Of a DNA stretch of 36,620 bases, positions 7,877 to 16,007 are shown piece by piece (position 1 is the stretch's first letter; each line of letters begins with the position of its first letter). The DNA comes from Sphingobium ummariense RL-3. Lineage in GTDB: Bacteria > Pseudomonadota > Alphaproteobacteria > Sphingomonadales > Sphingomonadaceae. Location of the stretch: the NCBI RefSeq assembly GCF_000447205.1, contig NZ_AUWY01000122.1:1-36620 (forward strand), read 5' to 3'. The translations under genes and the position numbers were made by a program. Under the pieces are notes generated by a model. The model was not told the origin of the DNA, did no database searches, and saw only the letters and a program-made list of their open reading frames with translations.

Positions 7877-8209
7877 TCAACGAAATGCGTTCCGAAGCCA
7901 CCGCCCCACGACTTTGCTGATTGGGAGAGCAAGCAAGAGTGTGTCATGTCCAAGGCGTGATGCATCTGCTCCGGTCTCTTCGCACATGATCTTAGCGAAT
8001 GTCGGCCAAAGGTCATCCCGCTCTCTTTGACCCTTCGGGAGAGCCTTTAATAAGGCGCTGAATACGTCTCCCGCAGTGCGCCACTCACTACAATTGGAGT
8101 CATCAATCGACACTTTGAAGTGCCGTTCTAAAGCTAAAAATGCATCGACTTGGTCACCATCACCACCAAAGCCAATGCTTTCTAACGTATCCTGTGACTT
8201 GTTTGACAT
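7877..8209 (-). CDS. Small protein with an acyl-carrier-like (DUF1493-like) segment, cargo gene
   Basis: A 110-residue protein on the strand opposite the late genes, between tail terminator and tail tube. The N-terminal half (DTLESIGFGGDGDQVDAFLALERHFKVSIDD) has the helix-turn-helix outline of DUF1493/acyl-carrier-like proteins, in which a loop before helix 2 precedes 'F...F.Vdi'. The attachment Ser of true carriers is not evident (GDGDQVDAF), as in DUF1493. The C-terminal half (KIMCEETGADASRLGHDTLLLAL) is a second segment of similar outline. This is a low-certainty structural guess. The gene is AT-richer than its neighbours and opposite in direction, both signs of a moron. Its function is unknown. 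Confidence 0.6.
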   Translation of the reverse strand: MSNKSQDTLESIGFGGDGDQVDAFLALERHFKVSIDDSNCSEWRTAGDVFSALLKALPKGQRERDDLWPTFAKIMCEETGADASRLGHDTLLLALPISKVVGRWLRNAFR

Positions 8210-8304
8210 TCAAGGATGCTAACCGTCTTTGGCGGCATCGGCAATATGCCCAACCCACTCCTTTTCCAATATCCACTGAGCGGCGTCAAACGCACAATCC
8301 CATA

Positions 8305-8357
8305 CCTCCGCATAAATAGGCGGAGGCCAACGCGGCCTAGAAAATAATAATAGGAGG
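8305..8357 (+). promoter_or_regulatory. CATAAATA-hairpin module D (tail tube gene)
   Basis: CATAAATA (8311-8318) lies in the loop of one inverted repeat, CCTCCG (8305-8310) with CGGAGG (8321-8326), and just before another, AGGCC (8324-8328) with GGCCT (8334-8338). The two stems share bases and are mutually exclusive. A consensus ribosome binding site AGGAGG (8352-8357) precedes ATG 8365 by 7 nt. Confidence 0.55.
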
Positions 8358-8364
8358 CCGCTCG

Positions 8365-9303
8365 ATGGCAATTAATCCATCAGATACCGAATTTGCGATT
8401 GTGAAGGAGACTGTTGCCGGGACTACGCCAGCGACTCCTGCCTTCCTTCGTCTCGAAACCATTGTTGGTTCTAACCTCAACGCTACTGCTGATCCAATCG
8501 TCAGCGCAACCCGACGCAAGGGCCGCACGAACGCAGGGCAGCGCCTCGTCAATCCTCGCGTTGAAGGCACTCTGAACACGGAACTGACGAGCGCCGACGC
8601 TGCGACCGACCTGCTTCTGGAAAGCGCCTTTTCCGGCACCTTCGATGAGAACGGCTTGCTCAAGGCTGGCACGACCGAAACGGACCTGACCGTCGAGCGC
8701 AAGTGGATCGACGGCACGACCAATATGTTCACCCGCTACTTCGGTTGTCAGGTTTCGGAACTGGCCCTGACTGCTGAGTTTGGCGGCATCGTGACTGCCG
8801 ACTTTACGATTCTCGGTCGCGGTCGCGCCGCACCATCGAACAACGCCATCGCAGGGTCTACCTATGCTGACGCCAGCACTGCGCCCAAATTCGCCGGTCC
8901 TGACGTGAAAAACATCGCCATCGGCGGTCTGGGCGAGGTCGATTATTCGACGTTGAACCTGACGGTCACACAGGATCGCGCAACGCAGGGCAAGCTAGGT
9001 TCGGCCTTTGCGCGTGGCATCGGCACCGCCGGTAAGACCATCGAACTGGTTGCCCTGCTTTACCGCAAGGACTTCGGCCCTGAAAACCTGATCCAGAACG
9101 GCATCGAGAACCCAGCCGTCAGCATCCAGTTTGACATCGAGTTCAACGGCGCTGGCTACAGGATCATCATTCCAGCCGCTCAGCCTTCCTTCCCTGAGGA
9201 TAGCGAAGATGGCGCGAACCAGATGGTTTCCGTGACCTTCTCCCCGCTCGGCGATTCCGCATCGGGCACCGACATCATGATCCAGAAGCTGCCAGCCGCC
9301 TAA
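8365..9303 (+). CDS. Major tail protein (tail tube)
   Basis: A 312-residue protein that polymerises into the tail tube. The N-terminus (AINPSDTEFAIVKETVAGTTPATPAFLRLE) is the standard opening of the Phage_tube_2 family, 'Y..E.t.GttP.tp....lr.t'. NPRVEGTLNTELTSADAATDLLLESAF follows, matching 'v.G......s....d.lLe.al'. AEFGGIVTADFTILGRGRA corresponds to the 'G.v...F.f.Gk' strand. The C-terminal half repeats a similar beta layout (GAGYRIIIPAAQP, ending QMVSVTFSPLGD), fitting the doubled tube domain. The start has a perfect AGGAGG site. It is a monocistronic unit between two octamer modules, consistent with a need for very high expression. Confidence 0.85.
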   Translation: MAINPSDTEFAIVKETVAGTTPATPAFLRLETIVGSNLNATADPIVSATRRKGRTNAGQRLVNPRVEGTLNTELTSADAATDLLLESAFSGTFDENGLLKAGTTETDLTVERKWIDGTTNMFTRYFGCQVSELALTAEFGGIVTADFTILGRGRAAPSNNAIAGSTYADASTAPKFAGPDVKNIAIGGLGEVDYSTLNLTVTQDRATQGKLGSAFARGIGTAGKTIELVALLYRKDFGPENLIQNGIENPAVSIQFDIEFNGAGYRIIIPAAQPSFPEDSEDGANQMVSVTFSPLGDSASGTDIMIQKLPAA

Positions 9304-9365
9304 TCAGCGAGCAGTTTCTATGGGGCGGTGGTTATCAGGTTCCACCGCCCCAACCCGTGACTGAG

Positions 9366-9418
9366 CCTCAGCATAAATACTCAGCAGCAGGACGCTGCAT
9401 GATGAAAAACCTGAGGTG
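9366..9418 (+). promoter_or_regulatory. CATAAATA-hairpin module E (tail chaperone genes)
   Basis: CATAAATA (9372-9379) is followed by the stem GCAGC (9384-9388) and GCTGC (9394-9398) with loop AGGAC. A larger inverted repeat, CCTCAG (9366-9371) with CTGAGG (9411-9416), encloses everything and includes the ribosome binding site GAGGTG (9413-9418). It supports ATG 9423 as the start rather than the upstream GTG at 9357. Confidence 0.55.
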
Positions 9419-9422
9419 TTAC

Positions 9423-9857
9423 ATGGAATTTGATTTTGACCTTCCCAGCGTGTCTGACGATGAAGTCCGTGAAATTGAAGTTATCAAGGGCGGCAAGTGC
9501 TATGGCGTTTTCCACGTCAAGCATCAGTTCGTAAACTCGCCGAAGTGGCTGTTAGAATGGAAGCGCGCCACTGCCAAGTTGAGCAAGCGCGAGAGGGCGC
9601 GCATTGATGATCCCCAGACAGAAGATGACGTAATGCTGCGTCGTGGTGTCGTGATCCGCATGTTCGTGGAGAACTACATCACTAAGAGTGCTGGCATCCC
9701 GGTAAAGGGTGACGGCCAGTGGAAGCACACCGCTTCCAACCTCATCGCCTATCTGTCCGACCAGCGCGCATACTGGGTTTTTCAGGAGTTGGACGAGTTC
9801 AGTTCCGAAGAGAGCAACTTCCAGAAAGAAGCCGTCGAGGAAGCCAAAAAAAACTAA
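9423..9857 (+). CDS. Tail assembly chaperone, short form (gpG-like)
   Basis: A 144-residue acidic protein that binds the tape measure protein and helps tail assembly. Start ATG 9423 is chosen because the octamer module and GAGGTG site end just before it; an in-frame GTG at 9357 would place the start upstream of the module. The body has DDEVREIEVIKGGKCYGVFHVKH and an acidic C-terminus ending in EEAKKN-stop. Eight consecutive A bases then C and TAA form the slippery site. Position between tail tube and tape measure, the two-frame arrangement and acidic C-terminus are all typical of lambda G/T-type chaperones. The sequence itself is not similar to lambda gpG at a recognisable level. Confidence 0.8.
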   Translation: MEFDFDLPSVSDDEVREIEVIKGGKCYGVFHVKHQFVNSPKWLLEWKRATAKLSKRERARIDDPQTEDDVMLRRGVVIRMFVENYITKSAGIPVKGDGQWKHTASNLIAYLSDQRAYWVFQELDEFSSEESNFQKEAVEEAKKN

Positions 9858-10231
9858 CTGACTATCTACGCTGGCAGCTTTCTCCCGATTTCGCCCGCAT
9901 GGAGCGGTTGGAGAAAGAGGCCAGCGCCGCCATGAAGGCAGGCCGTTTCGAGCATTCCTCCGTCATCGAGCTGGCGGAAGTTCAGGCCAACAAACCTCCC
10001 CTCCCCAAGCACTGCGAATTCTACTGGAACGCCTTCATTGCCATTCAGACAATGCGCGATGTCGGACTGGCCGCAAGTAAGCTGCGCTGGGACGATACGA
10101 TGAAGTATGCCGACAGGTATCGCCTGTCTCTACATGAATCAGAAATGCTCTGGGTAATCATCCGAGCATTGGATGCAGTGGTCTTGTCAGAAGCTAAGGA
10201 CGACAAGTCAAATGGCATGAACCGGCACTGA
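9423..10231 (+). CDS. Tail assembly chaperone, frameshifted long form (gpGT-like)
   Basis: A -1 ribosomal slip at A-AAA-AAC (9848-9854), one codon before the TAA, joins the short form to the overlapping frame. This adds 125 residues for a 269-residue fusion. The added part starts LTDYLRWQLSPDF, has no good start codon or ribosome binding site of its own near the overlap, and runs open to TGA at 10229-10231. It includes the helical stretches RMERLEKEASAAMKAGRFE and CEFYWNAFIAIQTMRDVG. In lambda-like phages the G and GT ratio is fixed by such a slip and GT recruits tail tube subunits to the tape measure. The next gene is the tape measure. Confidence 0.78.
9848..9854 (+). other. Programmed -1 frameshift site A-AAA-AAC
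   Basis: In the zero frame the codons read AAA AAA AAC TAA. The heptamer A AAA AAC is a classical efficient slippery sequence in bacteria. The zero-frame stop immediately follows, and the -1 frame stays open for 125 codons. No obvious pseudoknot was identified downstream. Confidence 0.85.
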
Positions 10232-10241
10232 CAGACGGCCC

Positions 10242-10281
10242 GATAAATAAGCAGACCCCAATAGCGCGGAGCCTTCTTATT
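10242..10281 (+). promoter_or_regulatory. GATAAATA module F (tape measure gene)
   Basis: GATAAATA (10242-10249), 10 nt after the chaperone stop. AATAAG (10246-10251) can pair with CTTATT (10276-10281), placing the weak ribosome binding site GGAG (10268-10271) in the loop before ATG 10284. The octamer is conserved, but the hairpin is looser than in the other modules. Confidence 0.42.
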
Positions 10282-10283
10282 CG

Positions 10284-13200
10284 ATGTCTGACACAACCAT
10301 CCGCATCACTATCGACGCAACTGGCGCTCAACGTGGTGGCTCACAAGCTGAGCGCGCACTTGATCGAGTAGGTAATTCCAGCCGTCGCCTGAACAGTGCG
10401 CTTGGTTCGACCACCATCGGTATCACGACTTTCAGCCGCAGCCTTGCCGGTATCAAGGGAGCTGGCGCTGCCGCGATCCTCGCAGGCATCACCGCCAAGT
10501 TCATCGAGATGGCCGACGCTTCCGCGAACATGGAAGCAAAGCTGCGCCTCGCGACCCGTGGCTTTGCAGATTATGGTCAGGCGCAGGACGACGTTCGCAG
10601 AATTGCGGCCTCCACTCGTAGTGAGTTGACCTCGACCGCTACGCTTTACGGCAAGCTGATGACCAGCGGTAAGGGTCTGGATGCTTCTCAGCAGCAGATT
10701 GCCCGCGCAACGGAAACCGTAACCAAGTCCCTCAAGATCAGCGGCGCGACCGCGGGCGAAACGGCATCGACCGTCCTCCAGCTTGGTCAGGCGTTGTCGT
10801 CGGGCAAGCTGAACGGCGATGAATTCCGCTCCCTTGCCGAGAACAGCCCTCGCCTGATGAAGCTGCTGGCGGACAGCATGAATGTCCCGGTCGGCGCATT
10901 GAAGAAGATGGCCAGCGAAGGCGAACTGACCGCCGACAAGCTATTCCGTGCCTTCACCGATACCCGCTTCACTGCTGCGCTGGACGAAGAATTCAAGCAG
11001 ATGCCGAAGACATTCGGCGATGCGTTCACTGCCCTAACCAACCTCGCGACCGTCACCTTTGGCGCGTTCGATCAGGGCGGCGGGTTCAGTCAGGCACTCT
11101 TTAATTTCGCCGATCAGGGCAGCGGCAATATGCAGTCTATTGCGGACGCCGCGTTCAATGCCGGTGCGGAAATCCGCGACACCTTTGCCGGTTTGTCCGA
11201 TGCCTTCCAGCCATTGTTCAATGGCGCGATGGCCGTGTTCGACGCCATCGGCTTCAAGGCACAGACGCTTCGCGATCAGGTTGCCGGTATTCTGGGCGCA
11301 CTGGATACAGCAGCAAATGCAGCCAATCGCGGTTCCGATGCTGGTGGTGATTTCCTCGACGCGATCCTGCCGCAGTCGGTTTACGACAAGACCAAAGACC
11401 CGACCTACGGCCTCCAGTCCAACATGCGTGGCCGCTTTGAACGCGGCTATGCTCAGTCCCGTCGTGATCGCGCCCGCACTCGTCTGGAACGCGCCTATCG
11501 CGAACGCACCAGCAACGAAGTGCCCAAGGGCTGGAACGACCAGAAGCTCTTGGATGAGTCCCGCAAGCTGGGTCCGCCTCCTCCAAAGAAGACCGGCGGC
11601 AGCGGCAATCTACGTCCAGCCGCAGGCACCGCTGCCGCACCCAAGGGCGCAGGCAAGAAAACGGATGCTCAACGCGAGGCCGAGCGTGCCGCAAAGGAAG
11701 CGGAACGCCAGAAGAAGGCCGCCGAGCAATTCTGGGCTATCATGGAGGAGAACAGGAAGATCGCGGCGCTCATGCCCATCGAGGCTGAGAAATATACCGC
11801 GCAGATGGACCTACAGCGCGTCAGCGGCAAAGAACTGACCGCGACGGAAAAGGAACGCTTGTCCACGCTGATGGACGAAACCCGTGCGGCCAAGCTGCTC
11901 ACGGACATGCGTGTCGCCAACGATAACGGCAAAGCCGAACTGGATTTCCAGAAGCGCAAGCTGACCATGACCGACAAGGAAGCGGCCATGGCGGAAGCCG
12001 CATGGGAATTCGAGAGCCGCGCTCTTGAGGAAAAGGTCGATATCACCGGCGACCTGTATCAGCAGCAGCTTGCCATGATTAAGGCCCGTGCTGGCGAGAC
12101 GTTGGAGATCGAGCGCCAGAACAGGATGCTCAAGGACCGCGAAAGCCTGCTGTCCCAGTATAGCCCCTTTGAATCTGACCGCTTAAGGATGGAGCAGTTT
12201 GACGCAGATCGTAAGCGTCTGGACCTCCTACGCTCCAAGCCGGTTGCAGATGGTGGCATTACGGAAGAGCAGTATCGTCGCGCTATCGACGGTCTGGATC
12301 GTGCTGTCGCGGAAACCGCCACCCGCTTTGAATATGAGCTGGGCCAGAGCATTGACCAGTTGGGCGATCAGCTCAGCGGCACGTTCGGGAAAGCTATTTC
12401 CAAATTCGGGCAACTTCTTTCCGGCTTGGCCAATGCCGCTAAGGGTGATTTTGCTGGCCTTGGCCCTCTCGGCTCCATCATCGATATTCTGGGCAAGAAT
12501 GGCGACGGCACCCTGACCGGGATTGGCCAGGCCGCTGCGAAGGCATCCCAGAACACATTGGACTCCCTGCTTGGCCGCAATGGTCAGAAGTCCGCCCTGC
12601 TCAGCCCTTTGAAGAGCCTCAGCAGCGGCTTCGATGGCTTCAAGGGCGACATGAAGAAGATCTTCACCGGCAAGGGACCGGGCAGCGTCGCCGGCGCAAT
12701 CGGCAACACATTGGGCGCGGCGGCGAGCGGCGTTCAGATGGGCCAGATGGCTGACGGCCTTATGAAGACGCTAGGCATCAATAGCAGCAAGACTGGCGCA
12801 TCCATCGGCGGTGGCATCGGTTCGATTGTCGGCGGTCCTATCGGTGGCCTGATCGGCTCAATCGGCGGTGGCCTGCTGGGCGGGCTGTTTAAGAAGAAGC
12901 GATATGGCACGGCCAACATCACGCTTGGTGATGACGGCTATCTGGGCAGCAGCGTCACCGGCAACAAAGCGGCCTATGAGGCGGCAGCGGGCACGGCGGC
13001 TGGTGTGGTCATGGATAGCATCGGCGCTATCGCGGATCAGCTTGGCGGCGACATCACCGGCAATCCGAATATCTCCATCGGCCAATATAAGGGCAAGTGG
13101 CGCGTCTCGACTACGGGTCGAACCGGAAAGCTGAAGGGCGGCAGCGGTCGTTCTGATATTGTCGACTTCGGCAAGGATGGCGAGGAAGCCGCTATCGAGT

Positions 13201-13964
13201 TCGCGGTGAAGACCGCACTCCAGAAGGGCGTCCTCACCGGCATCACCGATTTCTCCAAGCGCGTCCTGTCGGCGGCTCAGGACCTTGATCGTGCCGTCAC
13301 CCTCGCGACGAGATACGAGAACATCGTCAAGGAACTAGCTCGCATTGATGATCCTATCGGCGCTCCGCTCGCCGAATTAAACAACGAATTCCGCAAGCTG
13401 CGCGAGGAGATGGTCGCCAACAGCGCGACCGCTGCGGAACTGGCGAATGTGGATCGCTATTACATGATCCAGCGCGAAAACATGCTCAAGGATCAGCTAT
13501 CGGACCTCAAGTCCTTCCGCGACAAGCTGATGGGAGAAGGCTCCGGCCTGTCCACCAAGTCCCGTCTGGATAGCAAGCTGGCCGAATTCGCCAACTATGA
13601 GAGCGCGCTGGCTTCTGGCAAGTCCGTCGATACGTCCGCGCTGACCACTCTTGGCAGCGACATTTGGGACATGACCAAAGACATCTACGGCACGGCCACC
13701 GCGCAATCGCAGAACATCAGAAACCGACTACTGGATGCCACCGACAGTGCGACGAAGTATGCTGAGAACATCTACGCGCAGAACTCGACCGGCGTTGTCG
13801 AAGCCGTGGATTCCCAGACCCAACTTATCGCTGAACAGTTGAAGCAGCAGCAGATTGGCAACAGCCTGACGCAGCAGCTTTTGGAAGCGATCCAGCGCGG
13901 TCAGAATATCACCGCCCTTTGGAACGGCTCTGCTGTGAACGGCAAGCAGGCTGGCACCGTGTAA
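10284..13964 (+). CDS. Tape measure protein
   Basis: A 1226-residue protein that sets tail length and later passes through the tube into the host envelope. At the usual ratio of about 0.15 nm per residue it predicts a tail near 180 nm. Residues about 75-220 are the tape-measure N-terminal domain, with LTSTATLYGKLMTSGKGLD, KLNGDEFRSLAENSPRL and GELTADKLFRAF. A Lys/Glu-rich coiled coil follows around 450-650 (KKTDAQREAERAAKEAERQKK). Around 835-870 lies a Gly-rich hydrophobic stretch (GASIGGGIGSIVGGPIGG...) that could insert in a membrane. The C-terminal third is helical again. The start is ATG 10284 with only a weak GGAG site. No peptidase motif was seen. Confidence 0.9.
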   Translation: MSDTTIRITIDATGAQRGGSQAERALDRVGNSSRRLNSALGSTTIGITTFSRSLAGIKGAGAAAILAGITAKFIEMADASANMEAKLRLATRGFADYGQAQDDVRRIAASTRSELTSTATLYGKLMTSGKGLDASQQQIARATETVTKSLKISGATAGETASTVLQLGQALSSGKLNGDEFRSLAENSPRLMKLLADSMNVPVGALKKMASEGELTADKLFRAFTDTRFTAALDEEFKQMPKTFGDAFTALTNLATVTFGAFDQGGGFSQALFNFADQGSGNMQSIADAAFNAGAEIRDTFAGLSDAFQPLFNGAMAVFDAIGFKAQTLRDQVAGILGALDTAANAANRGSDAGGDFLDAILPQSVYDKTKDPTYGLQSNMRGRFERGYAQSRRDRARTRLERAYRERTSNEVPKGWNDQKLLDESRKLGPPPPKKTGGSGNLRPAAGTAAAPKGAGKKTDAQREAERAAKEAERQKKAAEQFWAIMEENRKIAALMPIEAEKYTAQMDLQRVSGKELTATEKERLSTLMDETRAAKLLTDMRVANDNGKAELDFQKRKLTMTDKEAAMAEAAWEFESRALEEKVDITGDLYQQQLAMIKARAGETLEIERQNRMLKDRESLLSQYSPFESDRLRMEQFDADRKRLDLLRSKPVADGGITEEQYRRAIDGLDRAVAETATRFEYELGQSIDQLGDQLSGTFGKAISKFGQLLSGLANAAKGDFAGLGPLGSIIDILGKNGDGTLTGIGQAAAKASQNTLDSLLGRNGQKSALLSPLKSLSSGFDGFKGDMKKIFTGKGPGSVAGAIGNTLGAAASGVQMGQMADGLMKTLGINSSKTGASIGGGIGSIVGGPIGGLIGSIGGGLLGGLFKKKRYGTANITLGDDGYLGSSVTGNKAAYEAAAGTAAGVVMDSIGAIADQLGGDITGNPNISIGQYKGKWRVSTTGRTGKLKGGSGRSDIVDFGKDGEEAAIEFAVKTALQKGVLTGITDFSKRVLSAAQDLDRAVTLATRYENIVKELARIDDPIGAPLAELNNEFRKLREEMVANSATAAELANVDRYYMIQRENMLKDQLSDLKSFRDKLMGEGSGLSTKSRLDSKLAEFANYESALASGKSVDTSALTTLGSDIWDMTKDIYGTATAQSQNIRNRLLDATDSATKYAENIYAQNSTGVVEAVDSQTQLIAEQLKQQQIGNSLTQQLLEAIQRGQNITALWNGSAVNGKQAGTV

Positions 13965-13978
13965 ATAGTGGGGAGGTG
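13960..13978 (+). promoter_or_regulatory. TGTAAATA element G (tail tip block)
   Basis: TGTAAATA (13960-13967) overlaps the tape measure stop codon and is followed by a strong GGGGAGGTG ribosome binding site (13970-13978) before ATG 13983. No hairpin is present, so this is the most degenerate member of the series and may be chance. Confidence 0.3.
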
Positions 13979-13982
13979 CTAG

Positions 13983-14357
13983 ATGGCCATTGACGTAAAT
14001 CGCGGTGCATTCGTGAAAGAGGAATATCGGTTTGAGGAAAGGTCCGCCCCTGAGGTGCTGGCCGTACAGCCGCAGGCGCGTGTCATCAAACTGGAAACCA
14101 ATCTCGACCTAGCCGCCGCTGGTGTGTTGGCCGATGAGATTATGGACGAGCATAAGCATGTCTCTCAGGCCTATGAGGTCGTGCTAGCCGGTGTCGATGT
14201 ATGTGATGACCAGTCGTTCATCGGCTCCCCTCCGACATTCACATGCAATTTCCCAGACTGGCCGGTCGATCAAACCGATCTGCTCCGCGTCGTCAGCGTC
14301 GTGGTCGATTACCAGAACTGGTTGACCACCATAACCATCAAGGGGCCGCAGACATGA
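13983..14357 (+). CDS. Tail tip-proximal protein, unknown family
   Basis: A 124-residue protein downstream of the tape measure, where minor tail proteins of the baseplate lie. It is mostly beta-strand in character (ARVIKLETNLDLAAAGVLADEIMD; the C-terminus is LLRVVSVVVDYQNWLTTITIKG). It has no signal peptide and no membrane segment. A strong GGGGAGGTG site supports the start. Its stop overlaps the next start (ATGA), so the two are translated together. I do not recognise a family; a minor tail or distal tail component is likely from position alone. Confidence 0.65.
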   Translation: MAIDVNRGAFVKEEYRFEERSAPEVLAVQPQARVIKLETNLDLAAAGVLADEIMDEHKHVSQAYEVVLAGVDVCDDQSFIGSPPTFTCNFPDWPVDQTDLLRVVSVVVDYQNWLTTITIKGPQT

Positions 14358-15136
14358 TCGAAAACCCTTTCTTCCTGCTCAGCGCCCCGCTGTCATTTGA
14401 GACGACAGGCATTGAAATCCCCGCGTCTCCCGGCGTGAATCTCACCAATGACAATATGGACATGGCGTGGCGTTCGGTCGGTCTGGACGGCATCTATGTC
14501 GTCATGCGCTGCTCGGCGCCCGTTGATACCGTGGCAATCCTCCACAGCAATCTGCGTGCCAGCGATACCGTCCGCATCCGTGCAGCCACCACCATTGATG
14601 GAACACTGTCGGCTCCCGTTTATGATACCGGCCCGGTGCCCGCATATCAGGGGCGGAAGTTCGCGCCCTACACAACCAAGACGATGATCGACCTTGGCCA
14701 GACCGTCCAATCGCTGTTCTGGCGTTTTGATTTCACGTCCCCCAGCAACCCAGCCGGTCAGATTGAAGCTGCACGCATCATCATGGGCGAGCGATTTGAG
14801 GTGCCATCGGGTATCGACTTCAATTGGGAGAAGGGTCAGGTCGATGACAGCATCCTGACCAGCGGTCCCAACTATGAGGACGTGCAGGAATATGCTGCGA
14901 GGCCAATGGTGAAGGCCACGCTTGGCGCGATGGACGAAGCGACATTCAACCGCTTCGATGCCTTCATGATGACGGTCGGCAGGTCCAAGGCTGTGCTATT
15001 CGCACCCGAACCCTACAACCTCGACACCGCGCAGCACTGGACCGTCTATGGCCGTGTAAAGGTCGATTGGAAGGGTCAGAACCTCTACCATAACTGGTGG
15101 GATACCGACGTGCAGGTAGCCGGGTTGCGCTCCTGA
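14354..15136 (+). CDS. Minor/distal tail protein, putative
   Basis: A 260-residue protein translated by coupling to the gene before it (ATGA overlap). The N-terminal domain has ENPFFLLSAPLSFETTGIEIPASPGVN and alternates strands (IYVVMRCSAPVDTVAILHSNLRASDTVRIRAA), resembling a jelly-roll carbohydrate-binding or F5/8-type fold. The C-terminal part (RPMVKATLGAMDEATFNRFDAFMMTVGRSKAVLFAPEP) resembles the receptor-end domain of distal tail-type proteins that replace DUF2460 in some siphophages. It precedes the J-like tip protein, which fits. The family is not certain. Confidence 0.6.
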   Translation: MIENPFFLLSAPLSFETTGIEIPASPGVNLTNDNMDMAWRSVGLDGIYVVMRCSAPVDTVAILHSNLRASDTVRIRAATTIDGTLSAPVYDTGPVPAYQGRKFAPYTTKTMIDLGQTVQSLFWRFDFTSPSNPAGQIEAARIIMGERFEVPSGIDFNWEKGQVDDSILTSGPNYEDVQEYAARPMVKATLGAMDEATFNRFDAFMMTVGRSKAVLFAPEPYNLDTAQHWTVYGRVKVDWKGQNLYHNWWDTDVQVAGLRS

Positions 15137-15139
15137 GCC

Positions 15140-15922
15140 TCAGGTCTGTTGCATACCGACGCATTCTTCAATGTATGTTTTGAACAATTCCCACATGTTT
15201 TTGGCCTCCTCATCAACTCTCGCTAGATAACCTCGGTAGAACCCTTTATCGCTGGCATCCGGCATTTTGATTTCTGGGTGTTTTTGCTTCAGCAGCCTGA
15301 GCATAGAGGAGTTCATCTTGATTAACGCAATCAGGTAGTTTTGAACTTCAGGCACTTTGAACGCCTCAGGCGCTAATGCGGTTATTCTCGACACGAGCGA
15401 TGGACGCTCATGAGCATGAACAATCCGATGTCGCTCACGCAAGCGATGTTCAAATTCCTTCTTCATCTGCTTTTCGTATTTCTTATCATTCATGACCGAC
15501 GGCAGATTGATTGCTTTTGCTACCTCATGGCCGAATTTGAGAGTCTGCGTAGCTCGTTCTAAGACGGTGTAGATCTCATATGATCGCAGCGTATAGGTAT
15601 GCTCTGTTAGAGCCTGAACCATCTCCTTCTGTGTCTCATCATCTACCATTGACCGATAGCGTTCAATATATTGGTATCGCCTAATACGGTTTGCCAAATC
15701 CTCCCCTTCTAAACAGAAAAGCATTACCGCGCTACCAATACTCTCATGGTTTTTTCGAGACAGGGGGCCGACTCTTTTCGATACCTCTTTATAGAGATTG
15801 GCAGGTTGAGGTTCATCCTTCACCCCATTTCCAGAAGCGACGAGATGAGCCTTTAGCTTATCAAAGAAACCTCTGATGCTTTCAGGCGACACTTCCGATG
15901 GCGCAACATATTCAGCAAACAA
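15140..15922 (-). CDS. HEPN-motif protein, cargo gene (possible defence RNase)
   Basis: A 260-residue, mainly helical protein on the strand opposite the late genes. It carries R-H-R-I-V-H at residues 164-169, an R-x4-H motif in the 'RHxIVHA' context typical of HEPN-superfamily ribonucleases. Flanking helices (KKEFEHRLRERHRIVHAHER) fit that fold. HEPN proteins act in toxin-antitoxin, abortive infection and CRISPR-linked defence by cutting RNA. The start is set at TTG 15922, 7 nt after GAGGAG; the open frame extends further to 15958 without a better site. No antitoxin partner is adjacent. Lower GC than the neighbours and the opposite direction mark it as acquired. The HEPN assignment rests on the motif, not on a profile search. 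Confidence 0.68.
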   Translation of the reverse strand: MFAEYVAPSEVSPESIRGFFDKLKAHLVASGNGVKDEPQPANLYKEVSKRVGPLSRKNHESIGSAVMLFCLEGEDLANRIRRYQYIERYRSMVDDETQKEMVQALTEHTYTLRSYEIYTVLERATQTLKFGHEVAKAINLPSVMNDKKYEKQMKKEFEHRLRERHRIVHAHERPSLVSRITALAPEAFKVPEVQNYLIALIKMNSSMLRLLKQKHPEIKMPDASDKGFYRGYLARVDEEAKNMWELFKTYIEECVGMQQT

Positions 15923-15975
15923 ATGGACACTCCTCAACTCACAAGCTGCGACTACCAAAATCCTATGCTGAATAA

Positions 15976-16003
15976 AATAAATATCCGACAGGATATGGGG
16001 TGG
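15976..16003 (+). promoter_or_regulatory. AATAAATA-hairpin module H (tail tip J gene)
   Basis: AATAAATA (15976-15983) overlaps a perfect 6-bp stem, ATATCC (15981-15986), loop GACA, GGATAT (15991-15996). The ribosome binding site GGGGTGG (15997-16003) abuts the stem and GTG 16008 follows. It is the closest relative of module J at 25509, where the stem bases differ but still pair. Confidence 0.6.
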
Positions 16004-16007
16004 CAGA

